From Gremmenia infestans (lineage: Eukaryota; Ascomycota; Leotiomycetes; Helotiales; Hamatocanthoscyphaceae), in the NCBI GenBank assembly GCA_032629725.1, contig JAFEVB010000025.1:186001-250000 (forward strand): a stretch of 64,000 nucleotides of DNA. Direction: 5' to 3'. Below the pieces are notes generated by a model, which did not search any database, was not told the origin of the DNA, and was given only the letters and a program-made list of their open reading frames with translations. The translations under genes were made by a program, and so were the position numbers. Below are positions 11,146 to 23,345 of this stretch, in pieces. Every line of letters starts with the position of its first letter. Position 1 is the stretch's first letter.

Positions 11146-12516
11146 TTATGTGGAGGTGCTATTTGATGAGGTGCCATTTGACGAGGTGCCCTTCGCGATG
11201 AAATTCTGGATGTAGTGGTAAGCCGCCACGGCGGAGTAGTGCAAATTGATACCATGGCCGGTAAGAGGAGCCAAGTAAGTGCCCGTGACATTCGTCTTTG
11301 GATACAGCATTGTAATAGCTGCCTGGGCGAGATTGGTTGGGTAGGAGCAGTTTCCAGTACAGAAGGGAAGATCGCTGTCTCCGTTCACGACAGCGACCGA
11401 ACCAGTGAAGTTGGCAGCGGGGGCAACCACTCCCGTCTCGGTGAAGAGCTCGCCGAACGTGACAGAACCTTTGGTTGCCTCGGCCAGACTGAGCATGTTG
11501 GGATCAAAGTTCTGGGCATGGAGGAATGCGAGCTGGTTGGAGATCGAGGTACTAGAGACAAGGTAGCCGTTGCTGAGGCCGCTAAATCGCAAGGGCTGGT
11601 TCTGCGATGCAATTGCGGGGTTCAAGGCGGCGACGAAAGCTGGGGATCCTGTCGAGTTTACTGAGAATCCAGTGAGGATGGCCGTGTTGAGTGAGCTGGG
11701 GTATTTTGCGGTAATGCCTTGAACGAGAACGCTGCCGTAAGAGTGTCCCGTGCCAACAATGGTTGTAGGCGTAATTTTGCTCAATGTACCATTCTTAAGC
11801 TTCGTGATGAGAGACTGGAGGATTTCCAATTCAAGAGGACTCTGTACGGTCAATGCATCGGGCTTGGATGATTGACCCACACCAAGACGGTCATAAAAGA
11901 AACTGCGTATGGTCAGTTCAACTGCAAGTGAGAATTTGGGGAGGTGTGGCAAACGTTGCGTGGCCAGCCTGGGTAGCAACGTCAACATAAGAATAGCCTG
12001 GAGCAAAGTCCCAGTAATATCTAAATGACCTATCAGTACCTACATCAGAAATTAGACACGATATGTATACCTGTCGAAGCCTATGCCATGGGTAAGGATC
12101 TCAACCGTTTTCGGCGTGGTATTATTCGCTGGGGTACACAGAGTTCCGCTGATATTATAGGTCCCATTCACAGACTGCGTTCCGGCCATGAGCTGTTGCA
12201 TAAAAGGAGAACCGCTTGAGATCATTGAGACGAATGTCTGGGTTACCCCAGTTTGATTATCGGGCACGGAAAAGTTGAAGGCCATGTTCATCGCGGTGCT
12301 GACTTGCACTGGCACTATTCCAGAGACGCACACAGACAGACCTCCTCTGGATGGTTGAATTGTTGACTGCATAAATCCAGAGGCGCTTGGTGCCTGGACC
12401 ATAGCTGGAATAGCTCCCCCAGGATTCGATGATAGGAATTGAGCAGATTGTCCAGCTGCAAGCTGAAGAGACTGGGCCGCAGCACCGCTGGCGAGGGCAA
12501 GAATAGAGCAACGCAT
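11146..12516 (-). CDS. Secreted alpha/beta hydrolase
   Basis: Three exons (12516-12071, 12020-11955, 11902-11146) give 422 aa. The two introns (50 and 52 nt) have donors GTATAC and GTTTGC, acceptors TAG and CAG, and consistent phase. I start at 12516 because it begins a signal peptide (MRCSILALASGAAAQ, cleavage probably after AQ); upstream in-frame residues look like untranslated leader. The fold is alpha/beta hydrolase: HG oxyanion turn at 143-144 (ILTHGIGFDR), nucleophile elbow G-H-S225-Y-G, a likely acid in NGDSDLP, and a likely catalytic His in LTGHGINLHYSA. Many N-x-S/T sequons fit an extracellular esterase/lipase-like enzyme. The C-terminus is an Asn/Ser/Thr-rich tail without a hydrophobic GPI signal. 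The natural substrate is unknown. Confidence 0.88.
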
Positions 12517-13482
12517 GTTGATGAGCAAAGTTGTGGTATTGGAATTGAAATTGGAACTGGGTCGAAAATCAAAATTTACCTTCCTTATATGAGACTGGAG
12601 TACACAGAGAGGGTAATGAAAAGGCCGTGGACCTAACACTTATACGTACATTACTTCCTTCCCCCAATTGAGAAGAGGCTTTCATTCATGATGGCCAATT
12701 GGCCATACCATGATGTCAAAACGATGACCAGTGAAAATAGCAGAGATCTGTGTTGTGGTATGACGCGCTGATGGCGTTGAGGATACAGACGATACTTCAT
12801 CCGCTCATAGCGCCTACCTCGTAGTCTTGTAACTAAGTGATAAACCCACATGGCGGGGGCGGCACCTGCACATCTTCCCACAATAGTCAGGTTTAGTGTT
12901 TAGCGTTCGGGATCTGATAGATCCCGATATCTTACTGTAACGACAATACTCCGTACGCAAATTCTCCAGTGAGCTTGAACCTCGATCCCTGGTAGGCTGG
13001 GCAACGACACTCTCTTGTGAGGAAATGCAGCATCTTCTCACGCCTCTTGAGAGAACTTTACGCCTGCAAACTCTAAAAACGTCCGCAGATAGAGGTAGAG
13101 AAGTACAAGCAATAGTCTGCAATGAATACACCGATAACTCCGGTAAGCTCGTGACTACCTAATCATTACTCTTGTAAAGATGCCAAAGGTAAGTCTCTTC
13201 CTGGCAAATGAATTGATGGCACGAAAGAGATTCCGATCTTCTGCATCCTTGCAGTGAAACAACTGAAGCAATATTGAAGGAGATGATCGGTGACGTTGGA
13301 TATCACGTGGCTCTGTACAGTACTCCCACCGCTCCTTCACTGAAATTAGAAGTGGCTGAAAAAGCAGAAGCCTAGCCTAGCCAAAACCACAAACGATGAT
13401 ATTCAACAAATAAAACCAATAAAACCACAACAAATCATGTTTCTCTGATATATATTAATTTGGCGGTCGCCCTTTGATCGAC
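12517..13482. other. Intergenic region between divergent genes, no gene seen
   Basis: This is ~1 kb between the hydrolase start (minus) and the start at 13483 (plus). Short open stretches exist on both strands but have no protein-like composition or splice logic. An AT-rich run precedes 13483 and could be the core promoter. Confidence 0.4.
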
Positions 13483-15075
13483 ATGGGCACCGCAGATGTT
13501 AGCATTGCAGCAACAGCACTCGCCATTGCGCTGGTCGCATTCGTGACAGCCTTGGGTCAGCTGCTTCAACAATACTTCGCGACAGCCGATGGCTATCGCC
13601 GGTGCCAGAGCTCTGTAATGGGAGAATGGGCAACACGTACACGTCTGAGATGGCGATGGCGGGAGTTTCGGTTCGAGACTTTATACACCACGCCGAAAAT
13701 ATTCATGACTAGCACTGGGCCGGACAGACCAGATCAGGTCTTGATTGAAGGTGACGCCAATTCTAGAGCACTTACATTGGCTCCGCATCCGCAGGCTTCG
13801 TCGCAGGGTGTTCGGAATATCAATGAGACAGTATGCTGGGTGATGTTCTTGCATCAACTGCATACGCTGGGTGCACGGAATGGCTTATCAGATACTCCGG
13901 GAATCAGTCTCCCTGCTCTTTGTTTTCAAGAACGATCATGGGATTTCCAGCTCCCGGATGTGGTGCGTCCCCTCGCGGTCTGCACTGTTTCTGATGTTGC
14001 CATCATGGCAAGACGTTTGGGTATGCGATGGAAGGATTTCCGGCCGTACGATGGAAGTCTCAAGGCCGAGGGTCATTTTCAGGTAATGACATCCACAAAT
14101 GTGAGATCGCTTGGAATTTTGCTACAGTATAGCTATACCGGGAACGAAGATTGGCGTGCAACATTTCGTTCTGGTCTTCTTCGTGGTTTCACCAGACTGA
14201 AGGAGGAGAGATACATTCCCTCCACCGGAGCCGACCTCTTTGGATTCGGTTTCATCAGTGGTAATGCGGGGATTCATATACCTCGATTCACTATTGGAAC
14301 GCAGGATGAGATTATGACTTCTCTCAGTCTCCTAGATGAGACTGGACAATCTGCGATCCGTCTAAGAAAAGTGCTGCAGCAAAATCCAGGTTGTCACCTT
14401 CCGACTGGTGACTTGGTCGCCATGACTATGGAGATGGTACGACTTCGAGGGCGATCCCATGTCCAAGTACCTGCTCCTAGCGAAAATATGCTCGGCTTCT
14501 CGACGAGCCCCAGAGGCCGACAAGCTTTTCGTCTCTGTCTCGAGCGGTGTGTCTCAGAGGGCAATTACAAATTTGGTCCTCAGACTGACGCGGTTCTCTC
14601 TGCTTGCAAACATCTCTCCGAGACCTGGAAAGAATGGGAAACCGAAAGGTTCGAATCGGCTGAGGTTCTAGATATACCTGACCGCCTTATGCCGGACTAC
14701 TTAGATGCTGTTCATGAGCAATTTGACAATCTAAAGCAATGGATCATAGCTCAGAACGGACCTATATATCGGAACGTACTTGGGGCCCACATCCGCCATA
14801 CGATATTTCGAGAAAATAAGAAAATTAGCTTGCTGAACTGGCATATTCTGCATCCAGACTACGAGGCGGACGTTAAAGAATATTTTGCATTATGGCCCAC
14901 CATCCTAGCGGACTTATTGAACGGCAAGTATGAATATAACGACAAAGCGCTTTTCGATATATGGGTAGTTATGTTATTCCGAGCTTGTTGCTGGGGCGCC
15001 TGTCACTTTTTTGTCCCGGGCGAACGAGTACCTTCGGAATACTATGGCAGCCAGCTACCTGTTTATATAGGTTGA
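13483..15075 (+). CDS. N-terminally membrane-anchored fungal protein, 'modin'-like
   Basis: This is a single exon of 530 aa. The start is the first real ATG of the frame (13483, MGTADVSIAATA). Residues ~5-30 form a hydrophobic anchor (VSIAATALAIALVAFVTALGQLLQQ), followed by ATADGYRRCQSSVMGEWA and a basic WRWREFRFE segment. This N-terminal layout is what I recall from fungal proteins annotated 'modin', but that name is from memory of the family style and no function follows from it. The remaining ~480 residues are globular, with no catalytic motif I can name. It is convergent with the DUF6594 gene, with stops about 215 bp apart. Confidence 0.8.
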   Translation: MGTADVSIAATALAIALVAFVTALGQLLQQYFATADGYRRCQSSVMGEWATRTRLRWRWREFRFETLYTTPKIFMTSTGPDRPDQVLIEGDANSRALTLAPHPQASSQGVRNINETVCWVMFLHQLHTLGARNGLSDTPGISLPALCFQERSWDFQLPDVVRPLAVCTVSDVAIMARRLGMRWKDFRPYDGSLKAEGHFQVMTSTNVRSLGILLQYSYTGNEDWRATFRSGLLRGFTRLKEERYIPSTGADLFGFGFISGNAGIHIPRFTIGTQDEIMTSLSLLDETGQSAIRLRKVLQQNPGCHLPTGDLVAMTMEMVRLRGRSHVQVPAPSENMLGFSTSPRGRQAFRLCLERCVSEGNYKFGPQTDAVLSACKHLSETWKEWETERFESAEVLDIPDRLMPDYLDAVHEQFDNLKQWIIAQNGPIYRNVLGAHIRHTIFRENKKISLLNWHILHPDYEADVKEYFALWPTILADLLNGKYEYNDKALFDIWVVMLFRACCWGACHFFVPGERVPSEYYGSQLPVYIG

Positions 15076-15290
15076 CTCGAATAATGAGTATTGTTATTCC
15101 CACCATCTCTCGCTCATTATTCTCCTTCCTGAACCCGCAGGGAAGCACCTTCCCATCTCGGTGTTGATACATGCCAATTTCAGCCTCTTGGTCTATCTCA
15201 CGCCAATACTTACTCCTTGGACTTCCTTTGGAAGCAACGGTCCCACTCGAGACACGGCGACTGTATTCCCTTTCCTTCCGATTGATTCCA

Positions 15291-16734
15291 TCATCTGCTT
15301 TCCAACCCTTGTGTATTACCCAGGAAGGTAGCAAGTACAGCACAATACCTAGAAGCACCATCAGCAGGTCGACACCAACTGTACCACAGGACTTGATGAA
15401 CTCACGCAGCAGTTCCAACCAACACTTCGCGAACCTCGGATTTCGTGAACAGCGACATGAGAGACGAAAATGACAGCACTGAGATCAAAACAACGGTAGT
15501 GATCCAAGCTCGGGTGAGCGGGATCCAGAGCAAGATGAAGACTGGAATGATGAGGATGCCTACGGTAGTTATGACGCTAAGCAGCTTTGTTACTGTGGCG
15601 ATGCCTGCCCCAGAGTACTCTTCCACCGAAGTGCCGTGGGCGTGGTCAGGTGATTTCTGGAATACTGCCTGGTTGGATTCAGCTGTCTATGCATACATTG
15701 GAAAACTATTAGATGGCATACCCTGATACTGGAAGAAAGGACTGAAGATTCAAAGGGAGCAATTTTAGACTGTTGAACGAAATCTTCCGGGTTGTAGATC
15801 CAGTCGTATTGCCCACTGCCGACTGGTTTATTCCTCATTATCCAGTGGAAGACGCTCAAATGATTTATTTTCGAGGGCCGATCTAGTGCTCTAAGTCTCT
15901 GATCGTTGAAGAGCAGTGTATCTGCGCAAGAGATCAGTCTTCCTTTGCGCATAACATGTTTTATTTCACTGATTTCTTACCATATTCAAGAAGTTTCTCT
16001 CGCAATTGTTTCAACAAGTTCTTTTGGGCTGGATCCCAGCCTTTTTCACACTGTGCAGTCTTAAGTCTCCATGCAGTTGGAGAGCCAGGGTTTGCATCGG
16101 AATTGTCAAGAGCTGCCAACTTATGCTGCAAGATCTGGATCTCGGCTTGCAGATGCACAAGTACTCGACAATGGGCTAATCCGAATCTTCGGAAGATGGC
16201 CAGATTATCTTTACTGTTCAAAAAAGCAGCGAGCTGTGGCCAGCCTTCGTGATAATCGTCAACTACGAAGTACTTGTTAGAATTCGAAGTCGATAGATGC
16301 CGTACCCGGACTCACTTGATTCTTTTTCAAAGTTCTTGTAGAGATTTTCAGCCTCTCCCCTTTCGAGGCTTCGGCGCAGGATAAAATTTCGGCGGCGCAC
16401 TAGGAGGGAGTGAAGTGGGCTAATCAAACAATACGCGATGAAGTTATTTAACGCTTTAAGAACTTGTATGACTCGGCCTACCTATTATTAGTGATGTTCT
16501 CGTATGTTTGCAACTAGCAAGCAAAAGCAAAAGCAAGAACTAACTCCTTATGGAAGCTCTCTCAGCAAATGTTTCATTGGAATATGTCTTATCCGATGCG
16601 CCTGACGCCCAAGAGCTAGCTGGCAGGACATCCAACGAGGCTCGCCCAGCCTGATTATAAACGGTGTCAGCGTCACCGAGTGGCTTGACGGCAGGTTTGG
16701 GGATCGAGATGTTATTAGATGACATATTCAGCAT
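15291..16734 (-). CDS. DUF6594 family membrane protein
   Basis: My model has six exons: 16734-16545, 16477-16316, 16262-15981, 15921-15722, 15668-15406 and 15348-15291, giving 384 aa with every junction in phase. Donors are GTTAGT, GTGAGT, GTAAGA, GTATGC and GTGAGT. Family hallmarks are GWPQLAAFLNSKDNLAIFRRFG followed by LVHLQAEIQILQHKLAALDNSD, the middle segment LRALDRPSKINHLSVFHWI, and a C-terminal block of three hydrophobic segments (about residues 300-327, 332-352 and 362-378) ending TAAYCAVLATFLGNT. DUF6594 proteins are common in filamentous fungi, often in large paralogous sets; their function is unknown. Exon 2 and the start (16734 or 16725) are the least certain parts. The fourth intron could instead end 18 nt upstream. 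Confidence 0.82.
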
Positions 16735-18060
16735 TCGTTAATTTGCATATAGTGATCAAGAGAGTGATAGAAGAAAATACAGAATCAGATGTGAAGGAGG
16801 ACCGCTGAAGTAAACCCAAGGACGGGGATCTTGAGATCAAAGAAATTTGAGGCTGTACCGCAGCGCAGAATTGATGTTAGGCGCATTTGCTTCGAGCATT
16901 CATATTGAAAACGCATGCATGCATAATACCACGGGGAGGCTCATTTCAAGGCGTACTACATGATAGGGGACGAGGCTGGAAGGGGTTGAAAACATGTGAC
17001 CTTGTTAAGCAAATTGTGTCTGATGATAGTCTCGGTTAAAAGACAACGGGAATGGATAATAATGAATATAAATGATAATAGAACATATAATCCCTCTTCT
17101 ACCTTATAGTCCCCCGTGATCTCATTTCCATTTCCATGATCTCTAAAAGAGTGGGATTTGAAGGAGCTTTAGTATCATTGCCTAATAGATGATAAGTTTG
17201 CGATGCATACATCTAGTTTACAGCCTATGATTTTACATAGTAATATTAAACAGCTGTATTTATTACTATTTGATCCCGTTGCCCTTAGATAATAGTTGAT
17301 TGAACTTCAGGTTCGGAGCAGCCGGTCATGTGAGGTGGGCAGAATCGCATAATCATTTGTATACTAAAAGCACTCGATCAGGCGTAATACCAGTATCAGT
17401 CAAGCCTGGTGTCGAGGTAGGATCAGCAATCTTTTAGGAAGGCGACAACGTCTATAGTGGGGTGCCAAAAGTTTAAACAGCCCCCTTTTTATTATACTAA
17501 TTTCACTACCCCATTTAGGTAGGCTCTTGTTTATATGCTACTTTTAATATATAAAGATTAAATATAGAAAATAGTATATTAGTACGATTTTGTAGGATTT
17601 TCCAGCAGGAAATAGACTAGAACATAATCTAGTATATATATAATAAGTATACTAAGAGGTTACAGGATTCCATTAGGGTAAAAGAGCATATAATAAAGTA
17701 TTAGATAGGTAGATAAATTTTGTCCTACGTGATTCTTATTCCGCCGCGTTTTTCTCCGACGTAGAGGCGTCTCCTACTTCCACTTTGAATGCTATGCAAC
17801 ATTAAATAGAACTATGACCACCTTATACTACTAGTAGGAAGTGATCTAATCTGTTACCTGTGATACGAACAGATAGGGATGCCTAATTCTTAAGAGAGAA
17901 GCTTTGCTGTAATTACTGCAGCTTTGCTAGGCGTTATAGCCTGCTTTATAGCCTCTAAGAAGTTTGGTAGAGGGGTATAATAACGCGCATAAGATTTATA
18001 AGGTATAGCTGATGAAATGTAGATAGAAGGGAGGGTTAATTAACCTGTAAACACACCTAA
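16735..18060. other. AT-rich intergenic region with possible transposon remnant
   Basis: No gene is seen. At 17453-17483 a sequence beginning TATAGTGGGGTGCC looks like one terminus of a Tc1/mariner-type element, but I found no matching inverted end. From 17480 on the DNA is strongly AT-rich with dispersed TA-rich runs. Near 18050 there is a short palindrome (CACCTAATTTAGGTG). Confidence 0.35.
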
Positions 18061-18121
18061 TTTAGGTGGGTGCGCACGTACCTTTGCCTGCGGGCCAATT
18101 TCGGCCACTTTTTTCTAATCC

Positions 18122-18246
18122 GAAGCCCTCTTCGCAACCATAGGCCCCCTTCGCAACTTGCAACAATAAGCCCCCTTCGCAACCTGCAACAACGAGCCCC
18201 CTTCGCAACAACGAGCCCCCTTCGCAACAACGAGCCCTTCGCAACG
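18122..18246. repeat. Minisatellite, GCCCCCTTCGCAAC core
   Basis: Six copies of a core GCCCCCTTCGCAAC (first copy with CTC, last copy shortened) are separated by short CAACAA-type spacers. The last three are near-perfect 19 bp tandem units. The array sits in an otherwise unannotated interval and encodes no evident protein. Confidence 0.85.
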
Positions 18247-18479
18247 ACATCACGTTGCTCTTGGGAAAAGATGTCGCACTTCCCGAGGATACCCAGTAGC
18301 CTAGACGATGCATTTCAACATTCCATATATTCTCATGCCACAGATTCTTGATGCCTCGGTCGCAATGTCCACGTCGCTCAGATCAAACCAAGCAAATATT
18401 CGACCATGACATCTACATTGTAGGTTTTAATCATTTATAATCGTCGGGGACATTTATATTAAGTAGGTCTGCGCAAGTC

Positions 18480-20250
18480 TCCCACTCTACCTCGCGCTTT
18501 CATCCGAAATCTGCCTGCTCTCGACAAAAATATTTCCTTCTGCGACGTCGACTTCGACTTCCGGCAGATACGATCCAAAACGAGCTCTATACTGATCGAA
18601 CGAACAGTTCAGTGAAACGTCGCTTTCAAACCGAATATTGATATACCAGAGGCAAAATAGAAATCGAAATATCGGTACTCCTCGAGCTCACGAGAGCTGT
18701 AGCGGACTTCCGACCAGAAGGTAGCTTGTACAAATGGCAACCCTTTCTGAGCAGTATCTGCCGCGGTTCACCGAGGCGTGGAGACAACAGAAACCACAAG
18801 GAGTTGGCCGTCTGAAAAGACAGCCAAATGGACACAATCAACGATGGGATGACAACCAACAAAGTCTCTCGTTACAACACTCGTCATCCCGGTAGTTCGA
18901 TCATAATATCCAATCCTTTTAACTGGAAACCTCGTCGTTTTGATGCTCGCGCACAGGGACTCTGAAGCTGGATCGCTTTCTCAACGGCACCTAAGGTGGC
19001 CAGGCGAATTCATACTTATCATTTGGCTTGCCTACAGCTCTCTCCGAAGCTGCATACGTTAACCAATATGACGGCCTGTTGTTCAGCGGTCCGTACTCTG
19101 CTCTCTTGCAATTTCGAAGTTCGCTGGCTTTGACAACCCATGAGCCTTTCTTGGACAGAACTGGGCCCAATTTCCTATGGCTATAGGAATTTCAAGCATG
19201 GTGAAAAGGATCCAAGAGTCTAGGAAGGTGACTAGCCAACGTTTTCCATCGCGTGTGTCTCCCTCGAGTAACGATCGTCCAGAATTGCTGTTCTGTCTCG
19301 TCGAGCGTACTATGATGCTTTTATTAGCATCGTGGCGTTCAGACTCCATGTACAACACTACAGTATGCTTCTACACGTCGAACACTGCTTCTGGCTGGGG
19401 ATCCAGTGGGTTCTTCCATGAGAGCAGCAACGGTTCGTTGTCGCTAACTTACATCTCTCACAACCATCCGAACCATACCGCCGCATCAAAAGTCACCCTC
19501 CACCTCAGAAGAATTCTACAATAGCAACCCTCTGTGGTTGAATGATAGATCGAATTTGTTGCGATTCCAGCTTGCAAATCAATCGCAGTCGGTTATCTCG
19601 CCTCACATGCGTCCCACGAGGCTCATCAACCTTCACACTCCATCCGGCATACATTCTAAGCATTTGGAATGCTCTTGCAGACACACCGAACCCTTTGACG
19701 AAATGCGGAGAACATCGAACTCCTCCTTCTGATAATATTGAAGCTACAAGCAGGTTGGATTACCACGTTTGACGTAACGGGGACGGACAGCCAGGAGGAA
19801 ACACTATTTGCTGTCAAAAGAACATATAATCGGCCGGAGGTATACAAAAGATTTTGCTGGAGGTTTGTTCTACGCAGAGGATTTCCACTTCCTGATGTTC
19901 GCGACGACGACGATTTCTTCAGGTATCTGGGATGATTTTACGCTAAGGGTCGCAACCCCTGTCAAAAAGGTGACCAAAACCCCGTACTTACGGCTGGACA
20001 CAGTACTTACGGCTGGACACAATACTTACGGCTGGACACGGTCTGGAAGTGATTACGACTGGACACAGTCTGGAAGTGAGACGGTACTATATATACTTTG
20101 CCCTCCCATGAAAGCGTTCTATCACTCAATATACATATACAGAAGAAAACGTCTTGATGATGGCTACTGGACAATATTTCCAACCGGGGCAGCTTACAAC
20201 GTTCAACGAGGATAAACCACATGCGCCAACTACCATTTCCTCAATTCATT
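18480..20250. other. Degenerate coding-like region, unassigned
   Basis: Base composition is gene-like (~48% GC by eye). Protein-like stretches appear on the + strand (for example around 19015-19175 and 19810-20010), but they change frame and are broken by stops. I could not join them with splice sites. It may be an old, broken gene. No family is recognised. Confidence 0.3.
19985..20082. repeat. Short tandem repeat, CTTACGGCTGGACACA unit
   Basis: Three ~19 bp units containing CTTACGGCTGGACAC are followed by two copies of a longer unit built on ACTGGACACAGTCTGGAAGTGA. The units are partly diverged. No function is evident. Confidence 0.75.
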
Positions 20251-22363
20251 TTGTTGTAACTATGCCCCTCTTTGCAGAAACGGATTGAAAATGACGATTC
20301 TAGGGAATACCTACTTCTCACCACAAGACCTCGGGCGATTATGGTGTAGTCAAGCCCCCAAAGGGTCCAATCCGCCCAGTAAGTACTCATTCCGTCCTTT
20401 GCGTTGCTGTAAGCATGCCAGCACACCCTCAAGCCTATCGCTGACCTTTTAACAAGGACCCTCCAGTCAATACACCGAATATTCAAGCCTCCCGAAACGA
20501 TAAACCCCTCCGAAATGCGAAGGACCGTAAGCTTCAGGTTATGAAAGGGCGTGCTAGGCGTGGGCGCAGATGAAGAGCAACTGGGTCTGCCAGACCGCAT
20601 GTTGGGTTTTAGCCGCATCTCCGACAGGCCATCTCTTTCATCGTCCAACGATCTACACATTCATAGGGCGGGAAAATGGAGAATGAGCTTAAGCGGGAGC
20701 ATTCGTACCGGACTAAGCACAACTTGGGACTGTTTTGACAACTGGATGCTTGCTATTGGGGATTTCATCCATAACGGTGTATACGGGTCTGTTTCAGGGG
20801 GGTCAAAGGGTCGAGATGCAGGAGTATGCAAATGTTATATAGCTATTATAGCTGTATAATTATCGACTATCAATATCCTTTTGGTTGCAGTTGATTTCAA
20901 ATAGTCGTGGGGTGCATTCAAGTTGACAATAAGCAAGCCGCGCAGAATAAGAGTCAAGTTGTACAACTTTCGAAGTCGTATTAATCCAGTCACAGTTGAC
21001 ATAACGCTAGTAGTACTAGCACCACTAGCTCTATATCAGGACCTCTATCCGCTGGCCTGACTAAGTGGTGGTTAGGCACAGCAAGCCCGTCACTTTTTCC
21101 TCCTACTAGGAGAATGTCACTGCGTGGTGGTATCACAGCAATGGATGCGGTTCAGGGGCTCGTTACACCTAAGGCATAAATCTATCACTTAAGTCCACGT
21201 ACCTCGACATAAGACTTCGAAGAACCACAACCCTAACAGCGCTTTCAGCTATGGACTTCATCGATCCGCGGATATGGATCACTTTGTTTATTTACCTGTA
21301 GTGTTTTTATTCTATCGTTAATTAGAATGGATTTGCATGAGTACATACGCGGACGAGGGCTTCTAGTAGCACTTGGGACGTGCAGTCGAGACGGTTGCTA
21401 TTTACAGCTTATACTCACAAGCGCTTACCATATCTGCTTGTGTTAATTAATCATATACACGGAGCTAGTGCCTTTTATCTTCCTCCTGCGTATTGCTATC
21501 TCGATACTAGATGCCCCATGCCTCGCTTTCATTAGTGGTTCGGCGGTTTTCTTGTTTGCGGACGGAAGGAATATGGGGATTAGGGACGCGTTGAGATTCA
21601 AGACTTCGAACGGGAGTAATATGATATGGGATTGCGGGGGTTTGAATACGTGGATGTAGTCGTTGTTGTTAGCTAGAAGCGCGGCGTATTATTTTAGGGG
21701 GGTTTGTTTACGCTAAAAGGGGTTCGCTTAACTGTTGAGACATGTATACCTATGTATGTATATATATGAAATGCATGGCGCTTCTACTCGGACTTTGGAA
21801 TTTATACTCGAGGAATGGAAGTCTGATGGGTAGGAATCAATATGAAGGTTTAAGGGAGGTGTTGTGTGCGTTGTTAGTCGAGGGATTGTTTCTTCTTCTT
21901 CGGGTATTTGCTGATTTGGGTTTTTTTCTCTTGCAAAAGGGTGGTGAGGGGGAATATATATTTGTCTATTATGATTATTATGTAGTAATTAGTGACGTTT
22001 TAAGTGGTATATAAAATGTTTTTGGCATCAGAACTCTTTGTGGTATGCTGAGAAGTTGCGGGAGTCGGTAATAAAGGTGTGTTCGTCAAGTGATCTCGGA
22101 GGTGAGTTGCTTTTATCCCTCGCTTACAGTTTGAATTCTTTGTCTTCAAGACGGAGTGCTATAAATTGCAGAAGTATGGTAATCAAGGAAGACACTTTGG
22201 CATATGTTTTACTTTTTATATTCGATCGGGGAGGAGGGAGATTAACACAAGTTTAATGACCGAAAAATACCAAGTGAATGGGATATAATTGTATTATCAT
22301 CGCAAACGGAAGACACAAGTAAGTACCTAGATAGTATTCAACATAAAGTATAGCAGATGACGA
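20251..22363. other. Intergenic region, no gene seen
   Basis: About 2 kb with only short, composition-poor reading frames on either strand. The region becomes T/A-rich from about 21700. I see no RNA gene or clear repeat. Confidence 0.4.
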
Positions 22364-23345
22364 TCAAACTGCTCCAGACCCCGATGGCGCATCATCACCA
22401 GCAACTCGGGCTGGCACCGCATCCTGTTGCTTGAGAACCTTAATCGTAAATTGAAAAGTCAATTCTCCCGGTGTAAACCCCCTACTCGCTGGCCCTCTCT
22501 GCGGCGAAAAGAATTCTGATACCGACTTGAAAATCGCAATACCGCGCAGGAAGAACATAAGCACATGGTCCAGCCTACCATATCATTAGCATCAGATGCA
22601 TTCATCCATTCATCTCAACCTGCTATCTTATTCCAGAGGAAGGAAGGAAGGAAGAGGAAGAGAGATGTTGACTTGACTCACCCAACAACGATACCAAACC
22701 CAGCACCAACACCTATCAGAATCCTTACTGCAGCAACCCACACCCTGCACCCCCCATTACTACTAGTGCACCACTCACGAGATGGCCATGAGTGATCGAT
22801 TACATTGCCCACTACGTTGAAGGCGAAGACCGCGATGATGAAGTCTGCAATGATGTTGAGTCCTACGGGAAAGCCGCGGAAGCGCATGTTGATGAGTGAG
22901 ATGATGAAGGCGCAGAACATCTGTATGTCAATGAATATAAATTTTCAGCACTGTGCATGCAGTGCAGTGTGATAAATTTGAGAGATGGGCCGGAAGAGAG
23001 AGAAAAGATAGATAGATAGAGGTCCAGGACATGACTTACGAGTCCGCCCAACGAAGCAATGTATTCTCGTGCCATATCAAAGTAGTAGATAAAAGGAGCA
23101 AGTTCGATGCTTATATATGCAGCGAGCATCACGGATGCGGAAAGGATTGCGCTGAGGAGGGAGCAGAGGGTGAGGAGTTTGAGGGGGCGGGTGAAGTATT
23201 CTCTTGAGGCGATAAATTGGGGTGTTTCTGTTTCTGTTTCGGGAGCGGGAGCGGTGGTCTCAACGAGTTCGGGATCTGTATCTGCGATGGCGGATGCGGA
23301 TGCGGATGCGTTGCCTGGGAGGAAGGGGGTGGTTTCTTCGGACAT
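22364..23345 (-). CDS. Four-helix integral membrane protein (MARVEL-like), uncharacterised
   Basis: Three exons (23345-23040, 22920-22682, 22574-22364) give 251 aa. The introns (119 and 107 nt) have GTAAGT and GTGAGT donors and phase-consistent junctions. The N-terminus (1-50) is acidic and Ala/Ser/Thr-rich (MSEETTPFLPG...), likely cytosolic. Predicted membrane spans are at about 55-79, 95-115, 122-143 and 157-180, followed by a short cytosolic tail with FFSPQRG. This tetraspan layout fits fungal MARVEL-like or small plasma-membrane/endosomal proteins. The N-terminal ETTPFLPG resembles an acidic/dileucine-style sorting signal, but that is a guess. No catalytic motif is present. It lies head-to-tail with the cupredoxin gene. 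Confidence 0.82.

Noticed and set aside
11215..11664. Plus-strand 149-codon frame
   Set aside because: It lies antisense to the secreted hydrolase's catalytic region and has no protein-like features.
18070..18351. Repetitive plus-strand frame over the minisatellite
   Set aside because: The translation is only the tandem repeat read through; no start context and no conserved sequence.
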